From positions 124,001 through 188,000 of the forward strand of contig NZ_JBANDC010000001.1 of NCBI RefSeq assembly GCF_038896935.1: DNA of 64,000 bases, written 5' to 3'. The stretch comes from Collimonas rhizosphaerae. Lineage in GTDB: Bacteria > Pseudomonadota > Gammaproteobacteria > Burkholderiales > Burkholderiaceae_D. Position 1 is the first letter of the stretch, and the number at the start of each line of letters is the position of its first letter. Of this stretch, positions 7,934-16,282 are shown piece by piece. The translations under genes were made by a program, and so were the position numbers. The notes under the pieces were generated by a model that was not told the DNA's origin, made no database searches, and saw only the letters and a program-made list of their open reading frames with translations.

Positions 7934-8308
7934 ATGCGCTCCGTTTCGAGTGAGGAATGGCGTTGTTGCTGACTCGATGATACGGCGCCGGCGGTTTTAC
8001 CCGTGTAGGACAACGCCGTCCGATAGCGTAGGAGTTGCACTGATTCTGGACGAAAAAAAACGGCTTGGCTATCCACCGCTGCAGGAGGAGATTCTGCAGC
8101 AGTATTGGCTAATGCCGATAAGGACACACACTCCGTCAGGTGCACGAGCTGGAACTTGGCGGCCTTCGTCAGCAACGGGCAGGTCGTTGGCGATGGCCAT
8201 TCCAGATCGGGCAAGAGACGGATTTACTCCCTTCCCGGGGAATATCTTGGCGGTTTCAGATGTTTGCTGAAACCCGCACTGAATCACGCTTGATTCATCA
8301 ATATGGTG
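7934..8308. other. Intergenic region, no gene seen
   Basis: The region precedes the DUF3096 gene and follows the stop of the 8309-8635 gene. Short ORFs here have no protein-like composition. It has a small inverted repeat, CTGCAG-gaggagatt-CTGCAG, at about 8080-8100. No terminator with a T-run and no recognised regulatory box were found. Confidence 0.45.
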
Positions 8309-8635
8309 CTAGAGCGCGCGGGTGCCCGAAATCAGGCGCGTGATAAACGCCGAACGCTCATTCTTTTGCTTGGGCAAGGCGCGCTCGATTACCGAGGTCC
8401 ATTGCTCCGACAGCTGCTGGCAAGTGGCGCGCAGCACCGGCGCCAGTTCAGGCCAGTCGGACAGGGTGCGCAAATGCCGTTCAATCGTCCGGGCCGACTG
8501 CACGCAAGCGTCATTGGCCAGGGTGTGCATGTTGTACTGGGAGATCAGGTGCAGCACCGCCGAGATCAGGAGCTCCGGCGGCGTGCGATAGTCCTCGGCC
8601 GCGGCCGGATCTGCTGCATTGCGTGAACCGTTCAT
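8309..8635 (-). CDS. Unknown 108-residue protein, probably iron-regulated
   Basis: I do not recognise this family. The product is a soluble, mainly helical-looking protein of 108 residues with no signal peptide or membrane span: a proline-led start (PPELLISAVLHLISQYNMH), then two amphipathic stretches, and the ending RLISGTRAL. It has one cysteine (DACVQ). The start ATG has a good AAGGAGC ribosome site. A strong Fur-type box lies 30-48 bases upstream, so expression is likely repressed by iron. It stands alone between larger gaps. A role in iron handling is inferred from the box only. Confidence 0.75.
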   Translation of the reverse strand: MNGSRNAADPAAAEDYRTPPELLISAVLHLISQYNMHTLANDACVQSARTIERHLRTLSDWPELAPVLRATCQQLSEQWTSVIERALPKQKNERSAFITRLISGTRAL

Positions 8636-8664
8636 CAGGTGCTCCTTGATCAGCTGGTTTTAAA

Positions 8665-8683
8665 TAGTAATGATTCTCATTTA
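8665..8683 (-). promoter_or_regulatory. Fur box
   Basis: On the minus strand the site reads TAAATGAGAATCATTACTA, which matches the AATGAGAATCATT core of classical Fur operators. It sits in an AT-rich promoter region 30 bases before the start of the 108-residue unknown gene. Confidence 0.7.
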
Positions 8684-8765
8684 AATTATTATCCAAGCCG
8701 GTCGTGAATGCAAGTGTTTTGCCGTTTTTTTATCTTGGACGCGAGTCCGGCCCAGCGGGCGGGGT

Positions 8766-9227
8766 TCAGCCTGTAGCTGAAACCCGCTCCTGGCGGGGCG
8801 GGCAGACCATCAGGTGCTCAGCGTCTTCCTGGCTGGTTTCCCTGAAACCGAGCGCTTCGTATAGCCGCCTTGCCGGATTGCCGGTCAATACCTTCAGCGC
8901 CGTAGGCAGCCCATCGCGGCGCGCCTGGTCCAATACATTTTCAATGATGGCGCGGCCCAGGCCTTGGCCCTGGAATTGCGGCGCGATCTGGATCTGTGCG
9001 ATATACCATTGGCCGGGCTCGCGATACGCTTTCAGCAGGCCGACATCCTGGCCGTTGACGGAAACGATCCGGGCGTGCTCGAACCGGACCAGCACGCGCG
9101 CCAGCTGCGAAGCGTCATCGCGCGCGGCATTAACGCGCGCCAGGTGTTCGCTCATGGTCGCATGGCGCAGGGCAACCAGGAACGGCAGGTCTGCCGCGGT
9201 AGCGCTTCTGAATTCCAGGGCTTGCAT
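8766..9227 (-). CDS. GNAT-family N-acetyltransferase
   Basis: The 153-residue product has the GNAT fold: a strand and substrate region in the first half, then the acetyl-CoA loop QIAPQFQGQGLGRAIIENVL (about residues 80-99) with the Q-x-x-G-x-G/A signature, and the C-terminal NPARRLYEALGFRE motif. Length is standard. The acceptor substrate is not known. It begins 46 bases after the MFS gene on the same strand and may be cotranscribed with it. Confidence 0.9.
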   Translation of the reverse strand: MQALEFRSATAADLPFLVALRHATMSEHLARVNAARDDASQLARVLVRFEHARIVSVNGQDVGLLKAYREPGQWYIAQIQIAPQFQGQGLGRAIIENVLDQARRDGLPTALKVLTGNPARRLYEALGFRETSQEDAEHLMVCPPRQERVSATG

Positions 9228-9273
9228 GCCATCCTTTCAATAAAAGACGTGAGCCGCTGCAGGCGGTTGCGGT

Positions 9274-10572
9274 TTATTTGTTGACCAGGTGTTTCGGCAC
9301 CGAAAGCGTCAGCAAGGCGCCCAGCACCAATGATGCCGCCAGCACGAACATGCCGCTGTTGGTGCTCTGGGTCTGGTCCTTCAGCCAGCCGACCAGGTAG
9401 GGGCTGACGAAGCCGGCCAGGTTGCCCAGCGAATTGATCAGCGCAATCCCGGCCGCCGCCGCCGCGCCGCCGAGGAATGCGGTCGGCAAGCTCCAGAACA
9501 GCGGCAGTACGGTAATGATGCCGATGGTCGCCAGGGTCAGCGCCGACATCGCCAGCACGGTATTGTGGTCGTACACGGTGCTCAGGATCAGTCCGACGCT
9601 GCCGAGCAGCGCCGGGATCGCCACGTGCCAGCGCCGTTCGCGCCGGCTGTCGGCGCTGTGGCCGATCAGGATCATGGCGATGGCGGCGCTGGCGTAAGGG
9701 ATCGCGGTCAGCAGGCCGATATTGAAGGTGTCTGTCACGCCGGTAGCCTTGATGATGGTCGGCAGCCAGAAGCTGACGCCGTACAGGCCCATGACAAAAC
9801 AGAAGTAGATCAGCGCCATCAGCCATACGCGCGGGTTGGCGAACATCTGGCCCAGCGAGGCTTCCTGCTTCTGGCTGCTTTCGGCCTGTATCTGTGCTTC
9901 CAGCAATTGCTTTTCGGCTTCGCTCAGCCAGTCGGCGCCGCGGATCCGGTCTTTCAGGTAAAAGATCACGAACACGCCCAGCAGCAAAGAAGGAATCGCC
10001 TCCAGGATAAACATCCATTGCCAGCCCGCCAGGCCGTGCACGCCAGGCATGGCTTTCATGATCCAGCCCGACAGCGGACCGCCGATGACGCCCGATATCG
10101 GCACGCCGGTCATGAACAGCGCCGTCATCTTGCCGCGCCGGTGTGCCGGATACCAATATGTCAGGTACAGGATGACGCCCGGGAAAAAGCCGGCTTCGGC
10201 CACGCCCAGCAAGAACCGCATCACATAAAACGTAGTGGGGCTGTCGACAAAAATCATGGCCCCGGAAATGATGCCCCAGGTGATCATGATGCGCGCGATC
10301 CAGAGCCGGGCGCCGACCCGGTGCAAAATCATGTTGCTCGGTATTTCAAAGATGAAGTAGCCGATGAAGAAAATCCCCGCGCCCAGGCCGTAGACGGTTT
10401 CGCTGAATTTCAGGTCGTTGAGCATCTGCAGCTTGGCGAAGCCGACATTCACGCGGTCCAGGTAGGAGGCGACATAACAGAGGAACAGCATGGGCAGCAG
10501 GCGCCAGGTGACCTTGGCGTAGGTTGCGGTTTCGAATGCACTGCTGGCAGGCGCGTTTGAATTATCTGGCAT
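9274..10572 (-). CDS. MFS transporter, anion:cation symporter family
   Basis: The 432-residue inner-membrane protein has 12 predicted spans. The first has the motif SYLDRVNVGFAKLQM, followed by GAGIFFIGYFIFEIPSNMIL and the loop motif RVGARLWIARIMITWG. These are typical of the ACS group that imports organic anions such as phthalate, tartrate, galactonate or hydroxyphenylacetate by proton symport. The exact substrate cannot be decided. The gene is divergent from a LysR regulator at 10893, which is the likely activator, and is followed by a GNAT gene. Confidence 0.9.
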   Translation of the reverse strand: MPDNSNAPASSAFETATYAKVTWRLLPMLFLCYVASYLDRVNVGFAKLQMLNDLKFSETVYGLGAGIFFIGYFIFEIPSNMILHRVGARLWIARIMITWGIISGAMIFVDSPTTFYVMRFLLGVAEAGFFPGVILYLTYWYPAHRRGKMTALFMTGVPISGVIGGPLSGWIMKAMPGVHGLAGWQWMFILEAIPSLLLGVFVIFYLKDRIRGADWLSEAEKQLLEAQIQAESSQKQEASLGQMFANPRVWLMALIYFCFVMGLYGVSFWLPTIIKATGVTDTFNIGLLTAIPYASAAIAMILIGHSADSRRERRWHVAIPALLGSVGLILSTVYDHNTVLAMSALTLATIGIITVLPLFWSLPTAFLGGAAAAAGIALINSLGNLAGFVSPYLVGWLKDQTQSTNSGMFVLAASLVLGALLTLSVPKHLVNK

Positions 10573-10892
10573 GTCTCTCTACCTTGGTTTAGTTATAAGA
10601 AACGGCGGGGGAAAACTCAGCTCGGCCGGGATGCCGGATTGCAATGCATTGTAGCCGCACGATGGTGGAATGGCTACGGCGCGCTTGCGTCCGCCAAGGT
10701 ATGGGGAGTGGCAGCTCGCGGTGAAATGGGCCGTTGGCTGTCCGATGGCGTGGCGGCCGGGATCAAAAAGCGCTCCCGTTGCAATGATCTCAACTATACT
10801 CGGCAGCATGCGGCAAAAGCCCCGATTTGCACTCCTGCCGTGCCCGCAAGAGAGGAATGCAGATCCACCCACAGCACTGAGGTTTCTATTTC
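10573..10892. other. Divergent promoter region between MFS and LysR genes
   Basis: 320 bases separate the two starts. Nothing that looks like a gene or a clear palindromic operator was found. The two promoters must lie here by position. Confidence 0.45.
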
Positions 10893-11831
10893 ATGGAGTT
10901 GCGTCAACTGCGCTATTTTGTCGCCATCGTCGACCATGGTTCGCTGTCGCGCGCAGCGCGGGTCTTGCATATCGCCCAGCCGGCCCTGACGCAGCAGATC
11001 AAGCAGCTGGAGGATGAACTGGCGGCGCAGCTGCTGCACCGCTCCGCGCAAGGGGTGATCGCCACCGACGCCGGCAAGATTTTTTATGAACATGCGCAGG
11101 CGATCCTGAAGCAGGTGATCGACGCCCGGTCGGCCGTCGCCCAATCCACCGACAAGCCGACCGGCACGGTCGCCCTCGGCATCCCGCAAAGTGCCTCCGG
11201 CATCCTGGCCTTGCCTTTGCTGACTGCAATGCGCGCCCGCTATCCTGATATTTCCCTGCAATTGACGGAGGAACTGACCGGTAACCTGATCGAACAATTG
11301 AAGACCGGCCGCATCAACCTGGCGATACTGTTCGACGACGGCCAGCTGGCTTCGTTTGCCACCACGCCGCTGGTGGAAGAGGAGATGATGTTCATCACGC
11401 GCAGCGGTTCACAGCATGCGGGCGGGCGCCGCTCGATAACCTTCGCGCGCGCCGTCAAGGCCCGGCTGATATTGCCCGGCATGCAGCACGGGGTGCGCCC
11501 GCGCATCGAGAGCGTGGCGCGCGCCGCCGGCCTGACGCTCGACAACGTGATTGAAATCAGTTCGGTGACGATCATGAAATCAGCCATCCTGGCCGACATC
11601 GGCGCCACCATCCTGCCGGTAGCGCCGCTGCTGCCGGAAATCAAGCGCGGCGAGATGAACGCTTATTCCATCAGCGGCGAAAAGCTGTCGCGCACGCTGA
11701 CGCTTTGCGCGTCGAAGAATATTCCGTTGACCACGGCGGCAGCGGCGGTAGAGCGGCTGGTGCTGGAGGTGACCGACGAATTGTGCCGCAGCGGGCAATG
11801 GCTGCATGCGAAGATCCTGGCGCGGCCGTGA
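10893..11831 (+). CDS. LysR-family transcriptional regulator
   Basis: The 312-residue product starts MELRQLRYFVAIVDHGSLSR and has the LysR helix-turn-helix (SLSRAARVLHIAQPALTQQI) and a type 2 periplasmic-binding-like effector domain. The N-terminus resembles the Nac/CynR-like branch, but that is not enough to name it. It is divergent from the ACS-family MFS transporter and probably regulates it in response to the transported acid (inference from position). Confidence 0.9.
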   Translation: MELRQLRYFVAIVDHGSLSRAARVLHIAQPALTQQIKQLEDELAAQLLHRSAQGVIATDAGKIFYEHAQAILKQVIDARSAVAQSTDKPTGTVALGIPQSASGILALPLLTAMRARYPDISLQLTEELTGNLIEQLKTGRINLAILFDDGQLASFATTPLVEEEMMFITRSGSQHAGGRRSITFARAVKARLILPGMQHGVRPRIESVARAAGLTLDNVIEISSVTIMKSAILADIGATILPVAPLLPEIKRGEMNAYSISGEKLSRTLTLCASKNIPLTTAAAAVERLVLEVTDELCRSGQWLHAKILARP

Positions 11832-12159
11832 GTCCGGCATGCGAGCCATCGTTTTTTCTTATATCCATATCCAGAATCAGTATTTCCTGCCGGCGGCGCC
11901 AGTCACTTAGACTTCAGTCACAGCAGAGTTCAATGCGTGCTGCGAGGGCCGCCACCATGGCCGTTTGGCCTGACAGTCGGACACCTTATCGGGCGTTCAC
12001 ATGGCAGGTTGTTTCCGGATCATCATCCTGGAAATCGTATGGAAAATCGCACATGCAGTGTCGTCTGCCGTTATCCGGAATCTGTGCTGCAGCTCCGTCC
12101 TGATCAAACGGAGCGAGCCGGAGCCACGCACGGTCCCGGCTGTTTCCTTAAAGTCCGTT
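11832..12159. other. Intergenic region, no gene seen
   Basis: The region lies between the stops of convergent genes. Overlapping small ORFs on both strands have no recognisable protein features. I see no strong terminator with a T-run and no repeat shared with other parts of the window. Confidence 0.4.
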
Positions 12160-12552
12160 TTACTGGGGATGGGCCAGCCTGTCGTGTTCAGCGAACACTT
12201 CCTTTGCTGCAAACATGCCGTTCAATGCCGCAGGAAAACCGGCATACAGCGCCATCTGCATGATGGTTTCCGTAATTTCCTGGCGCGACAGACCGACGTT
12301 CAGGGCGGCTGCCAGGTGCACTTTCAATTGCGGCTGCGCGGTGCCCATCGCGGTAAGCGCGGCCACTGTCGCCAGCTCACGCTGCTGCAGGCTGAGGCCG
12401 GGACGGGAATAAATTTCGCCGAAGCCGAATTCGATCACATAGCGCCCGAGGTCGGGAGAGATGTCGGCCAGGCTGTCGATCACCTTTTCGCCGGCGATGT
12501 CGTCGACTTCCTTCAAACGTTGCAAACCTCTTTCGTAAGTGCTTTGTTCCAT
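12160..12552 (-). CDS. Carboxymuconolactone decarboxylase family protein
   Basis: The 130-residue product, starting MEQSTYERGLQRL, is a small helical protein of the CMD/AhpD-like superfamily. It has RPGLSLQQRELATVAALTAM and LNVGLSRQEITETIMQMALY, which match the CMD domain core. The cysteine pair of AhpD peroxidoreductases is absent, so it resembles the gamma-carboxymuconolactone decarboxylase type, or an uncharacterised relative. The ATG at 12552 has GGAG upstream and is preferred to one seven codons earlier. It follows the MerR gene after 17 bases in the same direction, indicating an operon. Confidence 0.88.
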   Translation of the reverse strand: MEQSTYERGLQRLKEVDDIAGEKVIDSLADISPDLGRYVIEFGFGEIYSRPGLSLQQRELATVAALTAMGTAQPQLKVHLAAALNVGLSRQEITETIMQMALYAGFPAALNGMFAAKEVFAEHDRLAHPQ

Positions 12553-12569
12553 GTGTTTCTCCAAGTGAA

Positions 12570-12965
12570 TCATGCGTGGTCAAGGGCTTTCAACTGGCGT
12601 TCCATGCCGGCATACAGGGCGACTTTGTCGCGCAGCATCTCCAGCGTTTCCTGCAGCTCCAGCAGTTCGGCTTCCAGCGCAACCGCATGCTGTTGCAGCA
12701 ACGTCTTGCGCTCTGACACACTGCCAAGCTGATCCCCCAGCCTGCGCAGTTCGGCGTAGCGCAGCATCTGCTGTATCGACATTCCCGTAGCGCGCAGCCT
12801 GAGCAGGAATTCAATCCAGCGCAGGTCTTCCTGGCGGTACAGGCGATGCCGGTTGCTTTGCCTCGGGACAGGGTCGATCAAGCCTATCTTTTCGTAGTAG
12901 CGCAAAGTGTGGACGCTGAGTCCGGTGGCTGCCGCAGCTTGCTGGATCGTGATGGAAGTGGCCAT
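12570..12965 (-). CDS. MerR-family transcriptional regulator
   Basis: The 131-residue product has the MerR DNA-binding domain (IQQAAAATGLSVHTLRYYEK, then the NRHRLYRQEDLRWIEFL wing) and a coiled dimerisation helix. No cysteine is present, so it is unlikely to be a metal or thiol sensor through cysteine; it resembles the AdhR/NmlR-like group that acts with aldehydes or electrophiles. Its own promoter has the 19 bp spacer of MerR targets, and the aldo-keto reductase at 13148 is divergent, so both are likely controlled by it. Confidence 0.9.
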   Translation of the reverse strand: MATSITIQQAAAATGLSVHTLRYYEKIGLIDPVPRQSNRHRLYRQEDLRWIEFLLRLRATGMSIQQMLRYAELRRLGDQLGSVSERKTLLQQHAVALEAELLELQETLEMLRDKVALYAGMERQLKALDHA

Positions 12966-12972
12966 GGAATAA

Positions 12973-13003
12973 AGTTTAGAAATTAGAGTGCACTCTAGGT
13001 CAA
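12973..13003 (-). promoter_or_regulatory. MerR-type promoter with 19 bp spacer and palindrome
   Basis: On the minus strand, TTGACC (13003-12998) and TAAACT (12978-12973) are separated by 19 bases. The spacer contains the perfect palindrome TAGAGTGCACTCTA (12984-12997). An over-long spacer around a dyad is the defining architecture of MerR-activated promoters. It drives the merR-CMD unit and could also affect the divergent reductase gene. Confidence 0.8.
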
Positions 13004-13147
13004 GCGTTTATTATCGCAGCACTGCGATTTATCCGGCCGACGGCGCGCCAAAAGTCCGGATAGCCGTTACGGGATATGATTACCGGACGACTTTTCCCTG
13101 CTTTTGCGGATTTTTTTCATCCCGTTTCTTTAAACGAAAGGCTCATC

Positions 13148-14173
13148 ATGGACTACCGACGTTTAGGAGCATCCGGATTCAAGGTGCCGGTACTGAGTTT
13201 CGGCACAGGCACGTTTGGCGGCAAAGGCGATTTTTTTGGCGCGTGGGGCAATACCGATGTTGCCGAGGCAAGGCGGCTGGTGGACATCTGCCTTGATGCC
13301 GGGCTGACCATGTTTGACAGCGCAGACATCTATTCCGACGGCGTCGCCGAGGCGGTGCTTGGCGAAGCGATCAAAGGCCGGCGCGACCGCGTGCTGCTGT
13401 CGACCAAGGCGACTTTCCGCACCGGCGAGGGACCGAATACGGTCGGCTCGTCCCGCTATCACCTGATCCAGGCTTGCGACGCCGCGCTCAAGCGCCTCGG
13501 CACCGACTACATAGACCTGTTCCAGCTGCACGGATTCGACGCCCTGACCCCGGTCGAAGAAGTGCTGTCGACGCTGGATGACCTGGTGCGCGCCGGCAAG
13601 ATCCGCTATGTCGGCGTATCGAATTTCTCCGGCTGGCACCTGATGAAGTCGCTGGCGGTCGCTGAGCGCTACGGCTACCCGAAATATGTCGCCAACCAGA
13701 CCTATTACTCGCTGATCGGCCGCGATTATGAATCGGAACTGATGCCGCTGGGCCTCGACCAGGGAGTCGGCGCCGTGGTCTGGAGCCCCCTCGGCTGGGG
13801 CCGCCTGACCGGCAAGATCCAGCGCGGCCAGCCGCTGCCGGAACATAGCCGCCTGCACAAGACCGCTGACATGGGGCCGCCGGTGGCGGATGAACTGCTG
13901 TACCGGGTGGTCGACGCATTAAAGGAAATCTCTGCCGAAACCGGCAAGAGCATCCCGCAGATCGCCCTGAACTGGCTGCTGCAACGGCCTACCGTCGCCA
14001 CGGTGGTGATCGGCGCCCGCAATGAAGAACAGCTGCTGCAGAACCTTGGCGCCATCGGCTGGAACCTGGACGCGGGGCAGGTGGCCAGGCTGGATGCCGC
14101 CAGCGCGGTGACTGTCGCCTATCCATACTGGCACCAGCGCGGCTTCACGGAGCGCAATCCATTGCCGGTCTGA
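13148..14173 (+). CDS. Aldo/keto reductase
   Basis: The 341-residue product starts MDYRRLGASGFKVPVLSFGT and has the AKR barrel features: FDSADIYSDGVAEAVLGEA with the catalytic Asp and Tyr, LLSTKATF with the Lys, the DLFQLHGFD segment, and GVSNFSGWHL. These match NADPH-dependent AKRs of the YajO/YakC-type group. The ATG at 13148 has a GAAAGG site; upstream in-frame starts lack one. Divergent position beside a MerR regulator suggests induction by toxic aldehydes or similar compounds (inference). Confidence 0.92.
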   Translation: MDYRRLGASGFKVPVLSFGTGTFGGKGDFFGAWGNTDVAEARRLVDICLDAGLTMFDSADIYSDGVAEAVLGEAIKGRRDRVLLSTKATFRTGEGPNTVGSSRYHLIQACDAALKRLGTDYIDLFQLHGFDALTPVEEVLSTLDDLVRAGKIRYVGVSNFSGWHLMKSLAVAERYGYPKYVANQTYYSLIGRDYESELMPLGLDQGVGAVVWSPLGWGRLTGKIQRGQPLPEHSRLHKTADMGPPVADELLYRVVDALKEISAETGKSIPQIALNWLLQRPTVATVVIGARNEEQLLQNLGAIGWNLDAGQVARLDAASAVTVAYPYWHQRGFTERNPLPV

Positions 14174-14246
14174 CGGCCGGGGCTCGGTTCTTGATCCGCC
14201 ATCGGAATTGCCAAAAATAAAATGTTCAAAATAGCTGCATCATCAT

Positions 14247-14514
14247 TAGGGCCTGTTAACATTTGATTTGGGAGATGCGTTCCAACCAAAACGTGTGCTG
14301 GCAAGGCGCGTGGCGTAGCAGGGGCTGGCCGCCCCTGCAAGCCATGCAACGCGGCCAGCGCACGTTTTGGTTGGAACCCTCCGGGAACGGCTGCAGGCGT
14401 CGCATGCCGTTGTTGCGGCTCCTTGCCGTAGCACCGCTACGTCGCGTCGCCGCGCCTAGGCCTGCAACGCCTGCCGCGCGTTCGCACTCCCAAATCAAAT
14501 GTTAACAGGCCCTA
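14247..14514. mobile_element. MITE-like palindromic element, family A copy 2
   Basis: This is a second copy of the element at 3344-3589, with the same 26 bp terminal inverted repeats (14249 onward and ending 14512) bordered by TA on both sides. The internal inverted repeat occupies 14279-14302 and 14354-14377. Compared with copy 1 it has a 36 bp insertion inside the internal loop, itself able to form GCAGGGG/CCCCTGC, and lacks a 14 bp segment of copy 1. Two base-pair changes between copies are compensated on the opposite arm (14265/14496 and 14283/14373). It lies between the aldo-keto reductase and a response regulator gene. Confidence 0.85.
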
Positions 14515-14561
14515 AAATCAGCGACTTATTTGTGAGTAACCGTTGCAGCTAAGGAAATCAA

Positions 14562-15230
14562 GTGCATATTCTTTTGGTGGAAGACGATTCGGTGCTGGCG
14601 GACGGCATCTTGCGCATTTTCAAAGGCCACGGCATGGTGGTCGACGTGGTGAAGAACGGCAACGACGCCGACGCGCTGCTGCAGCGCACGGAAATTTCGG
14701 CGGTGGTGCTGGATATCGGCTTGCCAGGCATCGACGGTTTTGAAGTGATCCGCCGCCTGCGCGCGCGCGGCAGCCAGGTCCCGGTGCTGTTGCTGACCGC
14801 GCGCGACTCGGTGCAAGACCGGGTCTACGGGCTGGAGCTGGGCGCCGACGATTACCTGGTGAAGCCGTTCGCGACGCAGGAGCTGGTGGCCAGGGTGCGC
14901 GCGCTGCTGCGCCGTAGCGCGCCGCAGCCGCTGGAAATGCATCTGGGCGGGCTATCGCTGAACACCTCGTCGCGGCGCGCAAAAATCAACGGCAAGGCGA
15001 TCGAGCTGTCGGTGCGCGAGTGGGCCGTGCTGGAATACCTGCTGCAACAAGCGTCGCGCGTCGTATCCAGGCAGCAGATCATCGACGCCATCCTGCCATG
15101 GGGCGCGGAGCTGACCCTGAATGCGGTCGAGGTGTACATATCCAGGATCCGCTTGAAAATCGCCGACGCCGGGATCGAGATCCGCACCATACGCGGGTTT
15201 GGCTACATGCTGGAAAAAACCGAACCATGA
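14562..15230 (+). CDS. OmpR-family response regulator
   Basis: The 222-residue product has a receiver domain (acidic pair in VEDDSVLADG; phosphoacceptor Asp in VVLDIGLPGIDGF at about residue 51; Lys in DDYLVKPFAT) and a C-terminal winged helix of the OmpR/PhoB type (SVREWAVLEYLLQQ, then the TIRGFGYML wing). It resembles the TctD/QseB group. The start is GTG at 14562 with AAGGA six bases upstream. It overlaps the sensor kinase gene by four bases (ATGA), so the two are made together. Targets are unknown. Confidence 0.92.
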   Translation: MHILLVEDDSVLADGILRIFKGHGMVVDVVKNGNDADALLQRTEISAVVLDIGLPGIDGFEVIRRLRARGSQVPVLLLTARDSVQDRVYGLELGADDYLVKPFATQELVARVRALLRRSAPQPLEMHLGGLSLNTSSRRAKINGKAIELSVREWAVLEYLLQQASRVVSRQQIIDAILPWGAELTLNAVEVYISRIRLKIADAGIEIRTIRGFGYMLEKTEP

Positions 15231-16282
15231 GCAAGCCCAGCATCCGCATCGGGCTGCTGAAGTGGCTGCTGGTCCCGCTGCTGGCCGTCAACCTGGCCGG
15301 CGTCGGGCTGGCTTATTGGCTAGCCTGGATTCCGGCCCGGACTGCTTTCGACCAGACCAGGATCTTGATGGGGCTGGTGTGGCTGGAGGCGGGGTTGGCG
15401 CTGGTGCTGGCGGCCGTCATCTGGCTGGCGCTTGGCAGGGGATTGCTGCCGCTGAAGAAAATGACTGCCGACCTGGAGGCGCGCAGCAACGACGACCTGT
15501 CGGCGCTGGATGAACGGCATGTGCCGCTCGAACTCAGCCCGGTGGTGCAAGCCATCAACCGCCTGTTGGACAAAGTGCAGCAGGACGCCAAGGCGCAGCA
15601 GAATTTTCTCGCCAACGTGGCCCACCAGCTGCGCACGCCGCTGGCCGGATTCCGGACGCAGCTGGAATGGCTGCTGCAGAAGCATGCCGGCGAACCGGAA
15701 AGCGCGCACTCGATCGCGCTGATGACGTCGTCGACCGAACGCATGATCCGCCAGACCAACCAGCTGCTGACGCTGGCGCGCGCGGAACCGGCCAAGTTCG
15801 AGAAGGAGCGCTTGCGGGTGGTCGAGCTGAACCGGCTGGTGGAGGAATCGATCCAGCATTTTGTCGAACAGGCGGACCGGAAGAACATCGACCTTGGCTT
15901 CAATCTGCAGCCGACACGGGTGATGGGCGATCATTTCCTGCTGCGCGACCTGATCGACAACCTGGTCGACAATGCTATCCGCTATTCACCCTCGAACGGC
16001 AAGGTGACGGTGAGCACGCTGCATGGCAAGGACGGCGGCATTTTTTCAGTGGAAGATTCCGGTCCGGGGATTACGCCGTCCGAGCAGGAACTGATCTTCA
16101 ACCGTTTCCGCCGCCTCGACGACAGCGTTGCCGGCAATGGCCTGGGGTTGGCGATCGTGCGAGATATCGCCAAAGACCACGGGGCCAGGATCAGCGTCGA
16201 ATCCGGCGTCTCTGCCGGCACGATTTTTTCGGTGCATTTTCCATTCCCGATTTTGGGCATGCCGTCGAAATTACCCGCATAA
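15227..16282 (+). CDS. Sensor histidine kinase without a periplasmic sensor domain
   Basis: The 351-residue product has two membrane spans (about residues 9-32 and 44-66), a short HAMP-like linker, the HisKA box with phosphoacceptor His133 in NVAHQLRTPLAG, and the HATPase domain with N-box (DLIDNLVDNAIRYS), EDSGPGI and NGLGLAIV. It belongs to the TctE-like group, whose members are usually about 450 residues with roughly 100 residues of periplasmic sensor between the spans. Here only about 12 residues separate the spans, as if the sensor had been cleanly deleted in frame. The kinase core is complete, so it may sense the membrane or a partner protein, or be constitutive. It overlaps the response regulator stop by four bases. 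Confidence 0.9.
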   Translation: MSKPSIRIGLLKWLLVPLLAVNLAGVGLAYWLAWIPARTAFDQTRILMGLVWLEAGLALVLAAVIWLALGRGLLPLKKMTADLEARSNDDLSALDERHVPLELSPVVQAINRLLDKVQQDAKAQQNFLANVAHQLRTPLAGFRTQLEWLLQKHAGEPESAHSIALMTSSTERMIRQTNQLLTLARAEPAKFEKERLRVVELNRLVEESIQHFVEQADRKNIDLGFNLQPTRVMGDHFLLRDLIDNLVDNAIRYSPSNGKVTVSTLHGKDGGIFSVEDSGPGITPSEQELIFNRFRRLDDSVAGNGLGLAIVRDIAKDHGARISVESGVSAGTIFSVHFPFPILGMPSKLPA

